Shown piece by piece: positions 8,959 through 17,459 of a DNA stretch of 64,000 nt. The notes beneath the pieces are model-generated. The model made no database searches. It worked only from the letters and a program-made list of their open reading frames with translations, and was not told where the DNA came from. Made by a program: the position numbers and the translations under genes. Numbering within the stretch: the stretch's first letter is position 1; each line of letters opens with the position of its first letter. This stretch comes from Rhizobium sp. Root483D2 (GTDB lineage: Bacteria > Pseudomonadota > Alphaproteobacteria > Rhizobiales > Rhizobiaceae): assembly GCF_001426685.1 (NCBI RefSeq), contig NZ_LMFB01000011.1:336-64335 (forward strand), in the 5' to 3' direction.

Positions 8959-9879
8959 TTAGTGGCGGTTGCGCGAACGCCATTCCTGCGGCGCCATACC
9001 TGCCACTTTCTGGAAGATTTCGATAAGGACATCTTCATCGGAGAAACCGCAGATTTCGGCGATTTTGGCGATGGGTTCACCGCTTTTGCTGAGAAAGGAT
9101 TTGGCCATGTTCACGCGGCATTCCGAAATCCATTCGAGCACCGGCTGTCCGGTTGCCGCCAGGAAGCCGGAACAGAGGTCGTCCGCATGAAACCCGCTCG
9201 CATCGGCAATCTGATGGATTGTCATCGGTCTGGAAAGGTTCGCGGTTATATATGTCTTTATGCGTTTTTCCTGCATGGACGTCAGCCGGCCGGACGGCGC
9301 AAGGCTCTGGGCTGGAGACCGTCCGTAACGGTGCGCAAGATGGGCATTGAATGCCAGCCCGACATGCGGAAGCAGCATGTCCCTCACCTCGTCCGGCATG
9401 TCGAACATCGGCATCAGGGCCGCCCCGATGTTGCGGATGATCTGATCGTCAATGCCGCGGCAGATTTCAAGATTGTCGATCTGCGGCTCGCCCGCCTCCT
9501 CCGTCAGCTCGGCGAGATGAGCACTGGGAATATGAAAGGCGAGCGCTTCGAAACGTCCCCGCACCGAAATTGCAGAGCCGTTTTTCAGGCTGATCAGGCA
9601 AATCGAGCCCTTGGCATATGTCTTCACGGGTGCCGGCGGCCGGTCCGACCAGATGTCGCAGTGATCCACGTCGATCAAATACAGCATCACCAGAAATGCA
9701 TCATCGGGGGGCAACAGGACCGGAGCGTCGCCGTCTTCGTAAAAGCGATCGAGATGCACGACGGAGAGATGCGCGTCGCGAAGCGGCCGGATCACCAGTG
9801 TCCTTGCTGTTGGGATGCCGAAACCTGCCGCAATTCCGTCGCCAGCCGCCAATGCTTCACTCACATCTGTCTCGATCAT
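8959..9879 (-). CDS. AraC-family transcriptional regulator
   Basis: 306 residues. The C-terminal about 100 residues hold two helix-turn-helix units (MTIHQIADASGFHADDLCSGF and PIAKIAEICGFSDEDVLIEIF) ending in the AraC pattern KVAGMAPQEWR. The N-terminal 190 residues fit the AraC-binding-like sensor domain (FEALAFHIPSAHLAEL). The gene is divergent from a second AraC gene at 10073 and convergent with the hydrolase gene, so it may control its neighbours at 7.9-8.9 kb. The inducer is unknown. Confidence 0.9.
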   Translation of the reverse strand: MIETDVSEALAAGDGIAAGFGIPTARTLVIRPLRDAHLSVVHLDRFYEDGDAPVLLPPDDAFLVMLYLIDVDHCDIWSDRPPAPVKTYAKGSICLISLKNGSAISVRGRFEALAFHIPSAHLAELTEEAGEPQIDNLEICRGIDDQIIRNIGAALMPMFDMPDEVRDMLLPHVGLAFNAHLAHRYGRSPAQSLAPSGRLTSMQEKRIKTYITANLSRPMTIHQIADASGFHADDLCSGFLAATGQPVLEWISECRVNMAKSFLSKSGEPIAKIAEICGFSDEDVLIEIFQKVAGMAPQEWRSRNRH

Positions 9880-9890
9880 CTCACCTGCGA

Positions 9891-9925
9891 ATCCGGGTCT
9901 GCAACCCGGATGTCCACCATTGGAC
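9891..9925. promoter_or_regulatory. Two adjacent dyads in the divergent AraC gap
   Basis: ATCCGGGT-N5-ACCCGGAT (9891-9911) is followed at once by GTCCA-N4-TGGAC (9912-9925), 12 bases upstream of the leftward AraC start. The first could be an mRNA hairpin in its leader; the pair together could be an operator shared by the two regulators. No experimental consensus is recognised. Confidence 0.4.
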
Positions 9926-10072
9926 CGTATCTATCCTTCATTCCAACGTCTATCTTGTAGAAAAGCATCTTTGGAGAGAAAATTCGACGATCAGGAAAAA
10001 ACCGCGTAGAACCGGAAGGCAGCGGCGGTACCCTGATTCAGAACCCAGTATTTTCGCGAGAAAGGTAATCCT

Positions 10073-10984
10073 TTGGCCCAAGTCTCCGACCGTACGATCG
10101 GAACCGCTCCTGCAAAAGCAACCGATGGGTTCGGCTGCCCGTTGACGCAATTGTCGGTCAATCAATCGCTGACGGGGTCCGACATCGCGATTTTCCGCAA
10201 GGCCACGAGCGGTGCCCGGCTCGACCAGGTCAAGACAGCGGCGAGCGATCGGGGCTTTGTGCTCGGGGTCTCCCTGGCCGCAGGCCATACGCGCCGCATC
10301 TTCCACCCGCATCAGGTCACGACCCACGAATTCGCCGAGAATACGATCTATATTCGCGATCTCGCTGAAAACTACAAAGCGGATCTGAGCACGCCCTTTG
10401 ATTTCCTCCTGTTCCAGATTTCGCAGGCGTCGCTCACCAGGTTTGCCGATGACGCCGAACTGAGCGGAATAACGTCGCTTTCGGTGGAAACCGCATCCAA
10501 GGACATCGTGCTTTCCAATCTTGCGCGCGCGCTGATGCCGGCGCTTGAACGGCCGCAAGAAGCCAGTGCGCTGTTCGTCGAGCAGATGACCACTGCAATC
10601 GGGACCTATCTGGTTCAACGGTATGGCGGACAGGGAAAAGCGGCGCCGGTGCGGATCAGAACCCTCTCGCGGGTACATGAGGATCTGGCAAAGAGCATCC
10701 TACTTGAGAATCTGGAGGGTGACATCTCGATTGCGCAGGTTGCGGAGGCCTGCAACCTGTCACGCGGCTATTTCATCCGCGCCTTCCGGGAAACGACCGG
10801 GATGACACCGTATCAATGGCTTCTGAGCGAACGGATCAACCGGGCCCGCGGGCTGCTGCGAACGTCCAATGCACCGCTCGCCGAGGTGGCTATCGCCTGC
10901 GGCTTTGCCGACCAAAGCCATTTTACCCGGGTATTCTCCACGATCGCCGGCGTGACGCCGGGGAATTGGCGCAGGAATTCCTGA
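10073..10984 (+). CDS. AraC-family transcriptional regulator
   Basis: 303 residues with a TTG start; GAGAAAGG stands 7 bases before it and no ATG fits better. The C-terminal DNA-binding part reads ISIAQVAEACNLSRGYFIRAF and APLAEVAIACGFADQSHFTRVF followed by IAGVTPGNWR, a well-conserved AraC/XylS signature. The N-terminal domain shares layout with the leftward AraC protein (both have a FxxFHI/LLFQIS-type segment and ALMPxxxxP), so the pair may be diverged duplicates. The target is not evident. Confidence 0.9.
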   Translation: MAQVSDRTIGTAPAKATDGFGCPLTQLSVNQSLTGSDIAIFRKATSGARLDQVKTAASDRGFVLGVSLAAGHTRRIFHPHQVTTHEFAENTIYIRDLAENYKADLSTPFDFLLFQISQASLTRFADDAELSGITSLSVETASKDIVLSNLARALMPALERPQEASALFVEQMTTAIGTYLVQRYGGQGKAAPVRIRTLSRVHEDLAKSILLENLEGDISIAQVAEACNLSRGYFIRAFRETTGMTPYQWLLSERINRARGLLRTSNAPLAEVAIACGFADQSHFTRVFSTIAGVTPGNWRRNS

Positions 10985-11057
10985 TCGGTAGACGCCATGT
11001 CTACGCGTGTCTCGCGCGCGAAATCACAATGTGGAACTCGGGGACGCCGCAGGCGCC

Positions 11058-11789
11058 CTATCTGCCGCCCGGTGAAAACTCCGCCATCACGCCTGAATAT
11101 GTCTTGGCAAACGGCGTGACGTAAGAGCCCCGCTTGCTGGTGGTCAGACGTTGGGCGATCAGCGCTTCCGCCTGCTTGACCGCTGCAGAGACACCGTCGA
11201 TGACGGGCACGCCGTATTCCTGTTGCAGCGCAAAGGCCAGATCGGCCATGCCGGCGCAACCGAGAACGATCGCCTCGGCGCTATCCTCGGCAAGCGCGAG
11301 TTCGATCTGCCGCCGCAGCTTGCCAAGCGCCCCGGAGGCGACGTCTTCCAGTTCGAGCACAGGAATGTCGGCCGCCCTCACCCGCGCCCGCCCGCCAAAG
11401 CCGTAATGGCGCGTCAGGTTTTCCAGGAGGATGCGCGAGCGTTCCAGCGTCGTAACCACTGTAAAGCGCTGCGCCAGAAAACCTGCCGTTACCAATGCGG
11501 ATTCGCACAAGCCAAGCACGGGAAATTTGGCCAGCGCGCGGGCAGCGTCCAGCCCCGTATCATCAAAGCAGGCTATGACAGCGGCATCGATGCCTTCGGC
11601 GGCTGCGATCTCCGAGAGCAAGCCCGGCAGCGCCAGCGCGCCGTCATAATGGCCTTCGATGGAAGCGGGGCCCATCCTTGCAGTCGCGGTGACGATTTCG
11701 GTGCCAGGGTTTGCAACCGCGCGGGCAGCCTCTGCCGCCTTGTCCGTCATGGATCGGGTGGTGTTGGGATTGACGATAAGGATGCGCAT
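11058..11789 (-). CDS. Asp/Glu/hydantoin racemase-family protein
   Basis: 243 residues beginning MRILIVNPNTTRSMT, the hallmark opening of the hydantoin-racemase branch. The two catalytic cysteines of the Asp/Glu racemase fold are seen in AAVIACFDDTGLDAAR (Cys73 region) and EAIVLGCAGMADLA (Cys about 179). The family racemises hydantoins, amino acids or allantoin-like compounds. It is the last gene of the ABC importer operon, 6 bases after the second permease, which implies that the imported compound, or a product of it, is chiral and needs racemisation. Confidence 0.87.
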   Translation of the reverse strand: MRILIVNPNTTRSMTDKAAEAARAVANPGTEIVTATARMGPASIEGHYDGALALPGLLSEIAAAEGIDAAVIACFDDTGLDAARALAKFPVLGLCESALVTAGFLAQRFTVVTTLERSRILLENLTRHYGFGGRARVRAADIPVLELEDVASGALGKLRRQIELALAEDSAEAIVLGCAGMADLAFALQQEYGVPVIDGVSAAVKQAEALIAQRLTTSKRGSYVTPFAKTYSGVMAEFSPGGR

Positions 11790-11795
11790 GCGGGA

Positions 11796-12617
11796 TCAGA
11801 TCACTTTCGCCTGACGGCGGCGCAGGCCCAGAATGATCGCGAGCGCCAAGAGGATGATGGAGAAGGAGAACAGCGTGGTGACGGTACCGAGCGCATAGAG
11901 CACCGGCGTGGTAACATTGGTCGTCATGCCGTAGATTTCCAGCGGCAAGGTGTTGTAGGTGCCCGACGTCATCAGCGTGCGGGCAAATTCGTCATAGGAG
12001 AGCGTGAAGCCGAACAGGCCAACGCCGATCAGGCTCGGCGCGATCATCGGCAGAACGACATGCGCAAAGGTCTGCCAGGACGACGCTCCGAGATCGCGCG
12101 CGGCTTCCTCATAAGCCGGCGAAAAACGATTGAAAACGGCGAACATGATCAGCACCCCGAACGGCAGCGTCCAGGTGAGATGTGCTCCGAATGCCGAGGA
12201 ATACCAGGCGGGCTTCAGGCCGAACTGCTGGAAGACGACGCCGATGCCGAGCGAAATGATGATCGACGGGACGACGAGGCTGGCAACCGTGAGATAAAAC
12301 AGCACGGTCGATCCCCGGAACTTGCGCCGAAAGGCAAGACCGGCCAGCAGCGACACCGCGACATTGACGATCATGACCATCAGCCCGAGCGTGAACGAGC
12401 GTTTGAACGAGGCGCCGAAATCACCGACCGCCTGCTGTTCGAACAGGTTAAAGAACCAGTGCACGGAAACGCCGTTAAGCGGAAATGTCAGGCCTCCATC
12501 CGGGCCCTGGAACGACAGGATGAATACGGCCGATAGCGGTCCGTAGAGGAACAGCACAAACAGCGTGAAGAAGGCGGCCAGCACGTAGAATTCAAGGGTG
12601 CGTTTCTCGTGGCTCAT
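11796..12617 (-). CDS. PotC-like ABC transporter permease
   Basis: 273 residues with six predicted membrane helices. The EAA loop that contacts the ATPase is EAARDLGASSWQTFAHV followed by LPMIAPSLIGVGLFGF. It is paired with the permease gene immediately upstream (1 base apart) and belongs to the binding-protein-dependent spermidine/putrescine-type (PotC) group. As part of the five-gene importer operon its substrate is probably a small nitrogenous compound. Confidence 0.9.
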   Translation of the reverse strand: MSHEKRTLEFYVLAAFFTLFVLFLYGPLSAVFILSFQGPDGGLTFPLNGVSVHWFFNLFEQQAVGDFGASFKRSFTLGLMVMIVNVAVSLLAGLAFRRKFRGSTVLFYLTVASLVVPSIIISLGIGVVFQQFGLKPAWYSSAFGAHLTWTLPFGVLIMFAVFNRFSPAYEEAARDLGASSWQTFAHVVLPMIAPSLIGVGLFGFTLSYDEFARTLMTSGTYNTLPLEIYGMTTNVTTPVLYALGTVTTLFSFSIILLALAIILGLRRRQAKVI

Positions 12618-12618
12618 C

Positions 12619-13545
12619 TTAAAGCTCCTTGCGGATATCGACGACGCGCAGGATGGCGGCGACCATCAGGAGCACGACGATCAGAAGCACGACGGCATTG
12701 GCGGCGGCCGCTGGATATTGCAGCAGCGACATCTGGTTCTTCATCATCAGCGCCACCGACGCGCTCTGCCCGCCGGACATGACTTGCACTGTGGAGAAAT
12801 CCGCCATGACGAGCGTTACCACGAAGATCGAGCCGATGGCGATGCCCGGTTTTGCCAGCGGGATGATGACGTTCCAGAGGATCTGCCAGCCATTGGCGCC
12901 GGCATCGCGGGCCGCTTCGATCAGCGAGCGATCGATGCGCATCAGCGTATTGAAGATCGGCGTCACCATGAACAGCGTGTTCAAATGCACCATGGCCAAT
13001 ATCACGGCGAAATCGGAATAGAGCAGCCACTCGATCGGGCTCGGGATGATGCCCATTTCGATCAGGGTTGTATTGACCAGACCATTGCGGCCAAGCACCG
13101 GGATCCAGGAGATCATCCGGATGATGTTCGATGTCAGGAACGGCACGGTGCAGATGAGAAACAGCACCATCTGCATGGTCGTCGTGCGGATGTGGAAGGC
13201 GAGGAAATAGGCAACCCAGAAACCGATCAGCAGCGTCAGCCCCCAGACCAGTGCCGTATATTTCAGTGTGTTCAGATAGGTCTTCCAGGTGACCCAGGAG
13301 CCGAGCGTGTCGGTATAGTTCATGGTCAGGAAATCAGGATAGAGCCCGGCAAAGTCATAGTCCCAGAAACTGACGACGGCGATCATCAGGATCGGCAGCA
13401 AGAAGAAGAAGCCGAGGATTAACGCCAAGGGCACGGCCTGCAAATAGGAGGCGAGCGTGGCCGCAGCCCTGCCGATGCGCTCAGACAGCCCCGGCTTCCC
13501 GCCTGCTTCGATCTGCGTCTCGTCCTGCGTGATGACTGCGGTCAC
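12619..13545 (-). CDS. PotB-like ABC transporter permease
   Basis: 308 residues, six core helices after a hydrophilic N-terminal stretch. The EAA motif is EAARDAGANGWQILWNV with LPLAKPGIAIGS-type continuation. The start is GTG at 13545. It is separated from the binding-protein gene by 153 bases that contain a palindromic repeat element, and from the next permease by one base. The PotB-type partner of the downstream permease. Confidence 0.9.
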   Translation of the reverse strand: MTAVITQDETQIEAGGKPGLSERIGRAAATLASYLQAVPLALILGFFFLLPILMIAVVSFWDYDFAGLYPDFLTMNYTDTLGSWVTWKTYLNTLKYTALVWGLTLLIGFWVAYFLAFHIRTTTMQMVLFLICTVPFLTSNIIRMISWIPVLGRNGLVNTTLIEMGIIPSPIEWLLYSDFAVILAMVHLNTLFMVTPIFNTLMRIDRSLIEAARDAGANGWQILWNVIIPLAKPGIAIGSIFVVTLVMADFSTVQVMSGGQSASVALMMKNQMSLLQYPAAAANAVVLLIVVLLMVAAILRVVDIRKEL

Positions 13546-13569
13546 GTGTCGGGTCTCCGGTTGTTTCTT

Positions 13570-13691
13570 TACCTCCCCCTTGAGGGGGGAGGTCGCAGCA
13601 AAGCTGCGGGTGGGGGTGATCCCTTGTTTGGCGCAATACGATCACCCCACCCCGGCACTGCGTGCCGACCCTCCCCCTCAAGGGGAGGGTA
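13570..13691. repeat. About 120-base imperfect palindromic intergenic repeat
   Basis: Two 50-base arms (13570-13621 and 13640-13691) are inverted copies: each runs from a CCTCCCC(C)TTGAGGGG block through a short GC hairpin (CGCAGCAAAGCTGCG on the left, GGCACTGCGTGCC on the right) to GGTGATC, meeting at a GATC-N18-GATC centre. The form is that of the abundant mobile palindromic elements in rhizobial intergenic regions. It lies inside the importer operon between the binding-protein and first permease genes, where it may stabilise the upstream message or reduce read-through. Confidence 0.8.
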
Positions 13692-13698
13692 GAGATCA

Positions 13699-14988
13699 TC
13701 AAGCAGCGATGAACTCGTTCCAGCGCCGTACCATGTAGCGGTCCTCGTCCATGACCGAGTTCCAGCAGGCAACCTTGCCCATGCGTTCTTCGAACGAGCC
13801 GCCATCGCGGATCGCGCCGGCTTTTTCCATGATCTTGCCTTCCGGAGACATGATGTCGCCGGTCGCGGCCTTGCCTTCGATCCAGTAACCCCATTCGTCG
13901 GCGGTCATGAATTCCTTGGCGGTGTCCATGGCGGCGGAATAGTAGCCCTGGCGGTTGAGGTAACCGCCGACCCAGCCGGACGTGTACCAGTTGATATACT
14001 CATAAGCCGCGTCGAGCTGCGCACCTTCCAGATGCGCGGCAAGGCCGAGACCGCCGCCCCATGAGCGATAGCCTTCCTTGAGCGGCTGGTATTTGCAGGC
14101 GATGCCCTTCGAGCGGACGGCGGCAACGGCCGGCGACCACATTGACTGGATGACCACCTCGCCGGACGCCATCAGGTTGACGCTCTCGTCGAACGACTTC
14201 CAGAAGGCGCGGAACTGGCCGTCCTGCTTGGCCTTGATCAGGAAGTCGATCGTCGCGTCGATCTCTTCCTTGGTCATGTTGCCCTTGTCGGCATATTTGA
14301 TATTGCCGAGTGCTTCCATGATCATCGCCGCATCCATGATGCCGATCGACGGGATGTTGAGGATCGAGGTCTTGCCCTTGAAAGCCGGGTCCATGATATC
14401 GGCCCAGGAGGTGATGTCGCGGCCGACGAGGTCCGGGCGGATGCCGAGCGTATCGGCGTTGTAGATGGTCGGTACCATGGTGAAGAGCTCGGTTTCGCCG
14501 TTGGCGAATGTTTTGTCGCCGGCCTTTTCGACATAGCCGACCGTATGCGGCGCGGTGCCCTGGGCGATGACACTGTCGGGCTTGAGCTTGCCGGTTTTGA
14601 ACAGTGGCACGATCTTGTCGTAATATTTCAGCTTCTTGACATCCATCGGCTGGATGACGCCGGCCGGGAAGACCTTCTTGAGGATCCAGTATTCGATATC
14701 GGCAATATCGTAGCTGTCCGGCTGGGTAACGGCGCGCTGGGCGGCAGCGTCGCTGTCCGTCGCCGTCATCTCGAGCGTGATGCCGAGATCGGCCTTGCAC
14801 TTTTCGGCGATGGCATTGATGTTGGAGACGCCGGTGCCAAACTGGCGCAGCGTGATCGGGTTCTGCGCCCAGATGGTCGGGAAACCGGTGATGAGGCCGG
14901 AGCCGATCATGGCGCCGGTCGCGGCGGCACCGGTTTTCAGCAGGCCGCGCCTTGAAATTCCCTTAGATGTCTTTGTTTCATTGGTCAT
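13699..14988 (-). CDS. Periplasmic substrate-binding protein of PotD-like ABC importer, Tat signal
   Basis: 429 residues. The N-terminus has a twin-arginine motif (SRRGLLKTGAAATGA) and likely export as a folded protein. The rest fits the family-1/PotD type of extracellular solute-binding protein (QFGTGVSN ... VPTIYNADTLG ... GGGLGLAAHLEGAQ). Cytosines and ligand residues cannot be assigned without a structure. The ribosome site lies in GAGGGAACTGAC before the ATG. It is separated from the ATPase gene by 33 bases and from the permeases by the palindromic repeat. Confidence 0.9.
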   Translation of the reverse strand: MTNETKTSKGISRRGLLKTGAAATGAMIGSGLITGFPTIWAQNPITLRQFGTGVSNINAIAEKCKADLGITLEMTATDSDAAAQRAVTQPDSYDIADIEYWILKKVFPAGVIQPMDVKKLKYYDKIVPLFKTGKLKPDSVIAQGTAPHTVGYVEKAGDKTFANGETELFTMVPTIYNADTLGIRPDLVGRDITSWADIMDPAFKGKTSILNIPSIGIMDAAMIMEALGNIKYADKGNMTKEEIDATIDFLIKAKQDGQFRAFWKSFDESVNLMASGEVVIQSMWSPAVAAVRSKGIACKYQPLKEGYRSWGGGLGLAAHLEGAQLDAAYEYINWYTSGWVGGYLNRQGYYSAAMDTAKEFMTADEWGYWIEGKAATGDIMSPEGKIMEKAGAIRDGGSFEERMGKVACWNSVMDEDRYMVRRWNEFIAA

Positions 14989-15021
14989 GTCAGTTCCCTC
15001 TTTTTTGATTGTGTGACTGGA

Positions 15022-16110
15022 TCAGGCGGCGATGCGGCCCAAAAGAACGGCATCTTCGAGGCCCCAGCTGAGCGGCACCGCATCGCCGACCGATACGGGT
15101 TTCTCGAAATAATCGGCATCGGTCGTGATCACGGTGAAATCGTCGCTGCCGGCCCCAGTGACGGTGATTTTCACCGAGGCGCCGCGGTATTCGACATTGG
15201 AGACCACGCCGTTGAAGCCGAGTGTCTTCTCCGATGGCGCGGCCAGCCGGACGCGGTCGGTGCGCACGCCGATATCGATCGGAGCGCCCGGCTCCTGATC
15301 GGGACCGGCCACGGTGAATGTCTGGCCCTCCGCCACTTCCAGCGTCACCCTGCCCTCGCCGCTGCCGATGACGCGGCCGGTCAGAACGTTGTGATCGCCC
15401 ATGAACCGGGCAACGAAAGCCGTCGCCGGGCGCTCGAAGACGTCGCGCGGATGCGCTGCCTGCTCGATGCGGCCGTCATTCATGATGACGATGATATCGG
15501 CCAGCGCCATGGCCTCTTCCTGGCTGTGGGTCACATGCACGAAGGTGATGCCGAGGCTTTTCTGCAGCTTCTTCAGTTCGGCGCGCATGCGGATCTTCAA
15601 AAACGGATCGAGCGCCGACAGCGGCTCGTCGAGGAGAAGCGCTTCCGGATCGGTGATCAGAGCGCGGGCCAGCGCCACGCGCTGCTGCTGGCCTCCGGAA
15701 AGCTGGGCCGGGCGCCGATTGGCATAGGGCTCCATCTGCATCAGTTTCAGCATATCGAGCGCCTTGGCGCGGCGTTCCTGCTTATCAACGCCCTTCATCT
15801 TCAGGCTGAAGGCGACATTGTCGATGAGATCGAGATGGGGAAACAGCGCATAGGACTGAAACATCATCGCCGTGCCGCGCTTGGCCGGCGGAAAGTCGGT
15901 GACCACAACATTGCCGAGCCGGATATCGCCCGACGAAATGCTTTCGTGACCGGCAATCATCCTCAGCGTCGAGGTCTTGCCGCAGCCGGAAGGGCCGAGG
16001 AAACAGCAATAGCTGCCGGAAGGTATTTTCAGGCTGATGGCATGGACGGCGGTCGTGCTGCCATAAACCTTGGAAACGGATACGATATCGATTTCAGCCG
16101 CTTTGGACAT
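15022..16110 (-). CDS. PotA-like ABC importer ATPase
   Basis: 362 residues from ATG16110. Walker A is GPSGCGKTSTLR, the ABC signature [15 protein letters not shown] and Walker B ALLLDEPLSAL; the C-terminal third is the TOBE regulatory domain typical of the PotA/MalK branch. The frame is open to 16185, but GGGGAG stands 5 bases before ATG16110 and the first residues of the longer form have no family match; ATG16113 is adjacent and also possible. First gene of the leftward operon, divergent from the GntR regulator. Confidence 0.92.
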   Translation of the reverse strand: MSKAAEIDIVSVSKVYGSTTAVHAISLKIPSGSYCCFLGPSGCGKTSTLRMIAGHESISSGDIRLGNVVVTDFPPAKRGTAMMFQSYALFPHLDLIDNVAFSLKMKGVDKQERRAKALDMLKLMQMEPYANRRPAQLSGGQQQRVALARALITDPEALLLDEPLSALDPFLKIRMRAELKKLQKSLGITFVHVTHSQEEAMALADIIVIMNDGRIEQAAHPRDVFERPATAFVARFMGDHNVLTGRVIGSGEGRVTLEVAEGQTFTVAGPDQEPGAPIDIGVRTDRVRLAAPSEKTLGFNGVVSNVEYRGASVKITVTGAGSDDFTVITTDADYFEKPVSVGDAVPLSWGLEDAVLLGRIAA

Positions 16111-16279
16111 CATGTCTCCCCTGTGACGGGAAGAGCAATGCATCAAGCGTGCCAGACTCCATCGCCGCAGACAAATATCTGACAAGATTGGGAAAAATTG
16201 ATAACGGTGAAATCGCTTGAAATTTGGACAATTTCAGTTTTGCTTAAAATATAGACATTCGTCTGCAATGTGCTCATCA

Positions 16280-16294
16280 AATCGTATACAATTT
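16280..16294. promoter_or_regulatory. Candidate FCD-GntR operator
   Basis: The 267-base divergent gap between the ATPase and the GntR gene contains ATCGTATACAATT, centred on the palindrome GTATAC (16284-16289). FadR/FCD-type GntR proteins often bind TNGTATACNA-like sites, and this is the only such site I found in the gap. It lies about 90 bases before the GntR start and about 170 before the ATPase start, fitting joint control. Confidence 0.5.
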
Positions 16295-16377
16295 GGCCAT
16301 ATGAGTGCCGACAAATTCGGGTTAACTTTGCTGGGGGAAAACGCTAGTATAGAGCAAGCAACCCGGAATGAGATGCA

Positions 16378-17082
16378 ATGAAAACCGCAGCAGCGCCCGC
16401 CGAAGACCAGATCGACGTCAGCACCGATTATATCCGGGATTCCATTCGTGATGCGATCGTCGATCGCCGGCTTGCCCCCGGCACCAAGCTGTCGGAGGCC
16501 GATGTCGGCGCGCTGTTCAATGTCAGCCGCACGCTGGTGCGCGGCGCTCTGCAGGCTCTGTCCTATGAAGGCCTCGTCAATGTCGAAAAGAACCGCGGCG
16601 CCTTCGTTGCCTATCCCTCGCCGGAGGAGGCCCGCCAGATCTTCGCCACCCGCCGGATGATCGAGCCGGGCATTTTGCGCGAGGCCGCCAAGCATATGGG
16701 GCCGTCGCATTTCCAGCATTTGCGGCAGGTGCTTTTGGAAGAGGGCCGCCTGATGAACGAGCGCGGCCAGACGGCACGGCGCGCTGAGATCAAGGCGTCG
16801 GGCGATTTCCATCTGATGCTGGCATCGATGACCGGCAATGCCGTCATGCAGCGCTTTATGGATGAGCTCGTCGCCCGCTCCTCGCTGGTCATCGCCCTTT
16901 ATGGTCAATCGGCCATTTCAAGCTGCGGCCACCAGGAACATCAGGACATCGTCACCGCCATCGAACGCGGCGATCTCGACAGCGCCTGCCATCAGATGAT
17001 CCATCATATCGACCATATCGAAGCCGATCTCGACATGCGGGAAAACAAGGGACACAACCTGCGCGAAGCATTCCGGCTATAG
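16378..17082 (+). CDS. GntR-family regulator with FCD domain
   Basis: 234 residues. The N-terminal winged helix (DSIRDAIVDRRLAPGTKLSE ... FNVSRTLVRGALQALSYEGL) is followed by an all-helical FCD ligand domain (residues 85-225) with the metal-binding type residues of the family (ASGDFHLMLASM, HQEHQDIVTAIERGD). FCD regulators sense carboxylates and amino-acid derivatives, often needing a metal. Divergent from the importer operon, so its likely effector is the transported compound or a breakdown product. Confidence 0.92.
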   Translation: MKTAAAPAEDQIDVSTDYIRDSIRDAIVDRRLAPGTKLSEADVGALFNVSRTLVRGALQALSYEGLVNVEKNRGAFVAYPSPEEARQIFATRRMIEPGILREAAKHMGPSHFQHLRQVLLEEGRLMNERGQTARRAEIKASGDFHLMLASMTGNAVMQRFMDELVARSSLVIALYGQSAISSCGHQEHQDIVTAIERGDLDSACHQMIHHIDHIEADLDMRENKGHNLREAFRL

Positions 17083-17265
17083 GCCGCTGGTCCCTGTAAA
17101 GAGTGCATCTTTCATTATCCTCAATGTCTGCAGCAAGCCGGCCGGGAGCGATCACGGTGCTGCCTCCGGCCCGCGTTGTTCAAGGCTTTAAAATTACGAT
17201 AGGCCGTATTGCAAATGGCATTGCCTGCTCCATGTACCCCCTCAAGACCAACCGGAGCAGCGCCT

Positions 17266-17454
17266 ATGAAAATCCCCATCACAGTGCGTATCGATCCGGA
17301 TCTCTTGGATGCCGTTCGCGATTGTGCGGTTCGAGAAAATCGCAATCTGACCAATTTTATCGAGACAGCGCTTCGTGACCGCATCGGAGCCAATATTGCG
17401 CTTGCGCCCCATACCCGGCCCAAGACGATGGCCGGATCGACGGAAGGACGATAA
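17266..17454 (+). CDS. Ribbon-helix-helix protein, first gene of the kai operon
   Basis: 62 residues starting MKIPITVRIDPDLLDAV, the short beta strand plus helices of the Arc/CopG fold (helix 2 in RNLTNFIETALRDRIG). ACCGGAGCAG precedes ATG17266; the frame extends to 17209 without a better site. The gene ends 5 bases before kaiC, whose ribosome site GAAGGA lies inside its last codons, so it is part of the same transcript. It may be an autoregulator or a DNA-binding output of the Kai module; unlike toxin-antitoxin pairs there is no toxin beside it. Confidence 0.75.
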   Translation: MKIPITVRIDPDLLDAVRDCAVRENRNLTNFIETALRDRIGANIALAPHTRPKTMAGSTEGR

Positions 17455-17459
17455 TCAGC

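Noticed and set aside
11151-12536. 461-codon frame antisense to racemase and permease genes
   Set aside because: Chance opening from GC bias; no ribosome site and no recognisable domain.
15013-16182. 389-codon frame antisense to the ABC ATPase gene
   Set aside because: Sense frame carries Walker A, signature and Walker B.
17266-17454. Ribbon-helix-helix protein as an antitoxin
   Set aside because: No toxin gene lies on either side; kaiC follows in the same transcript.
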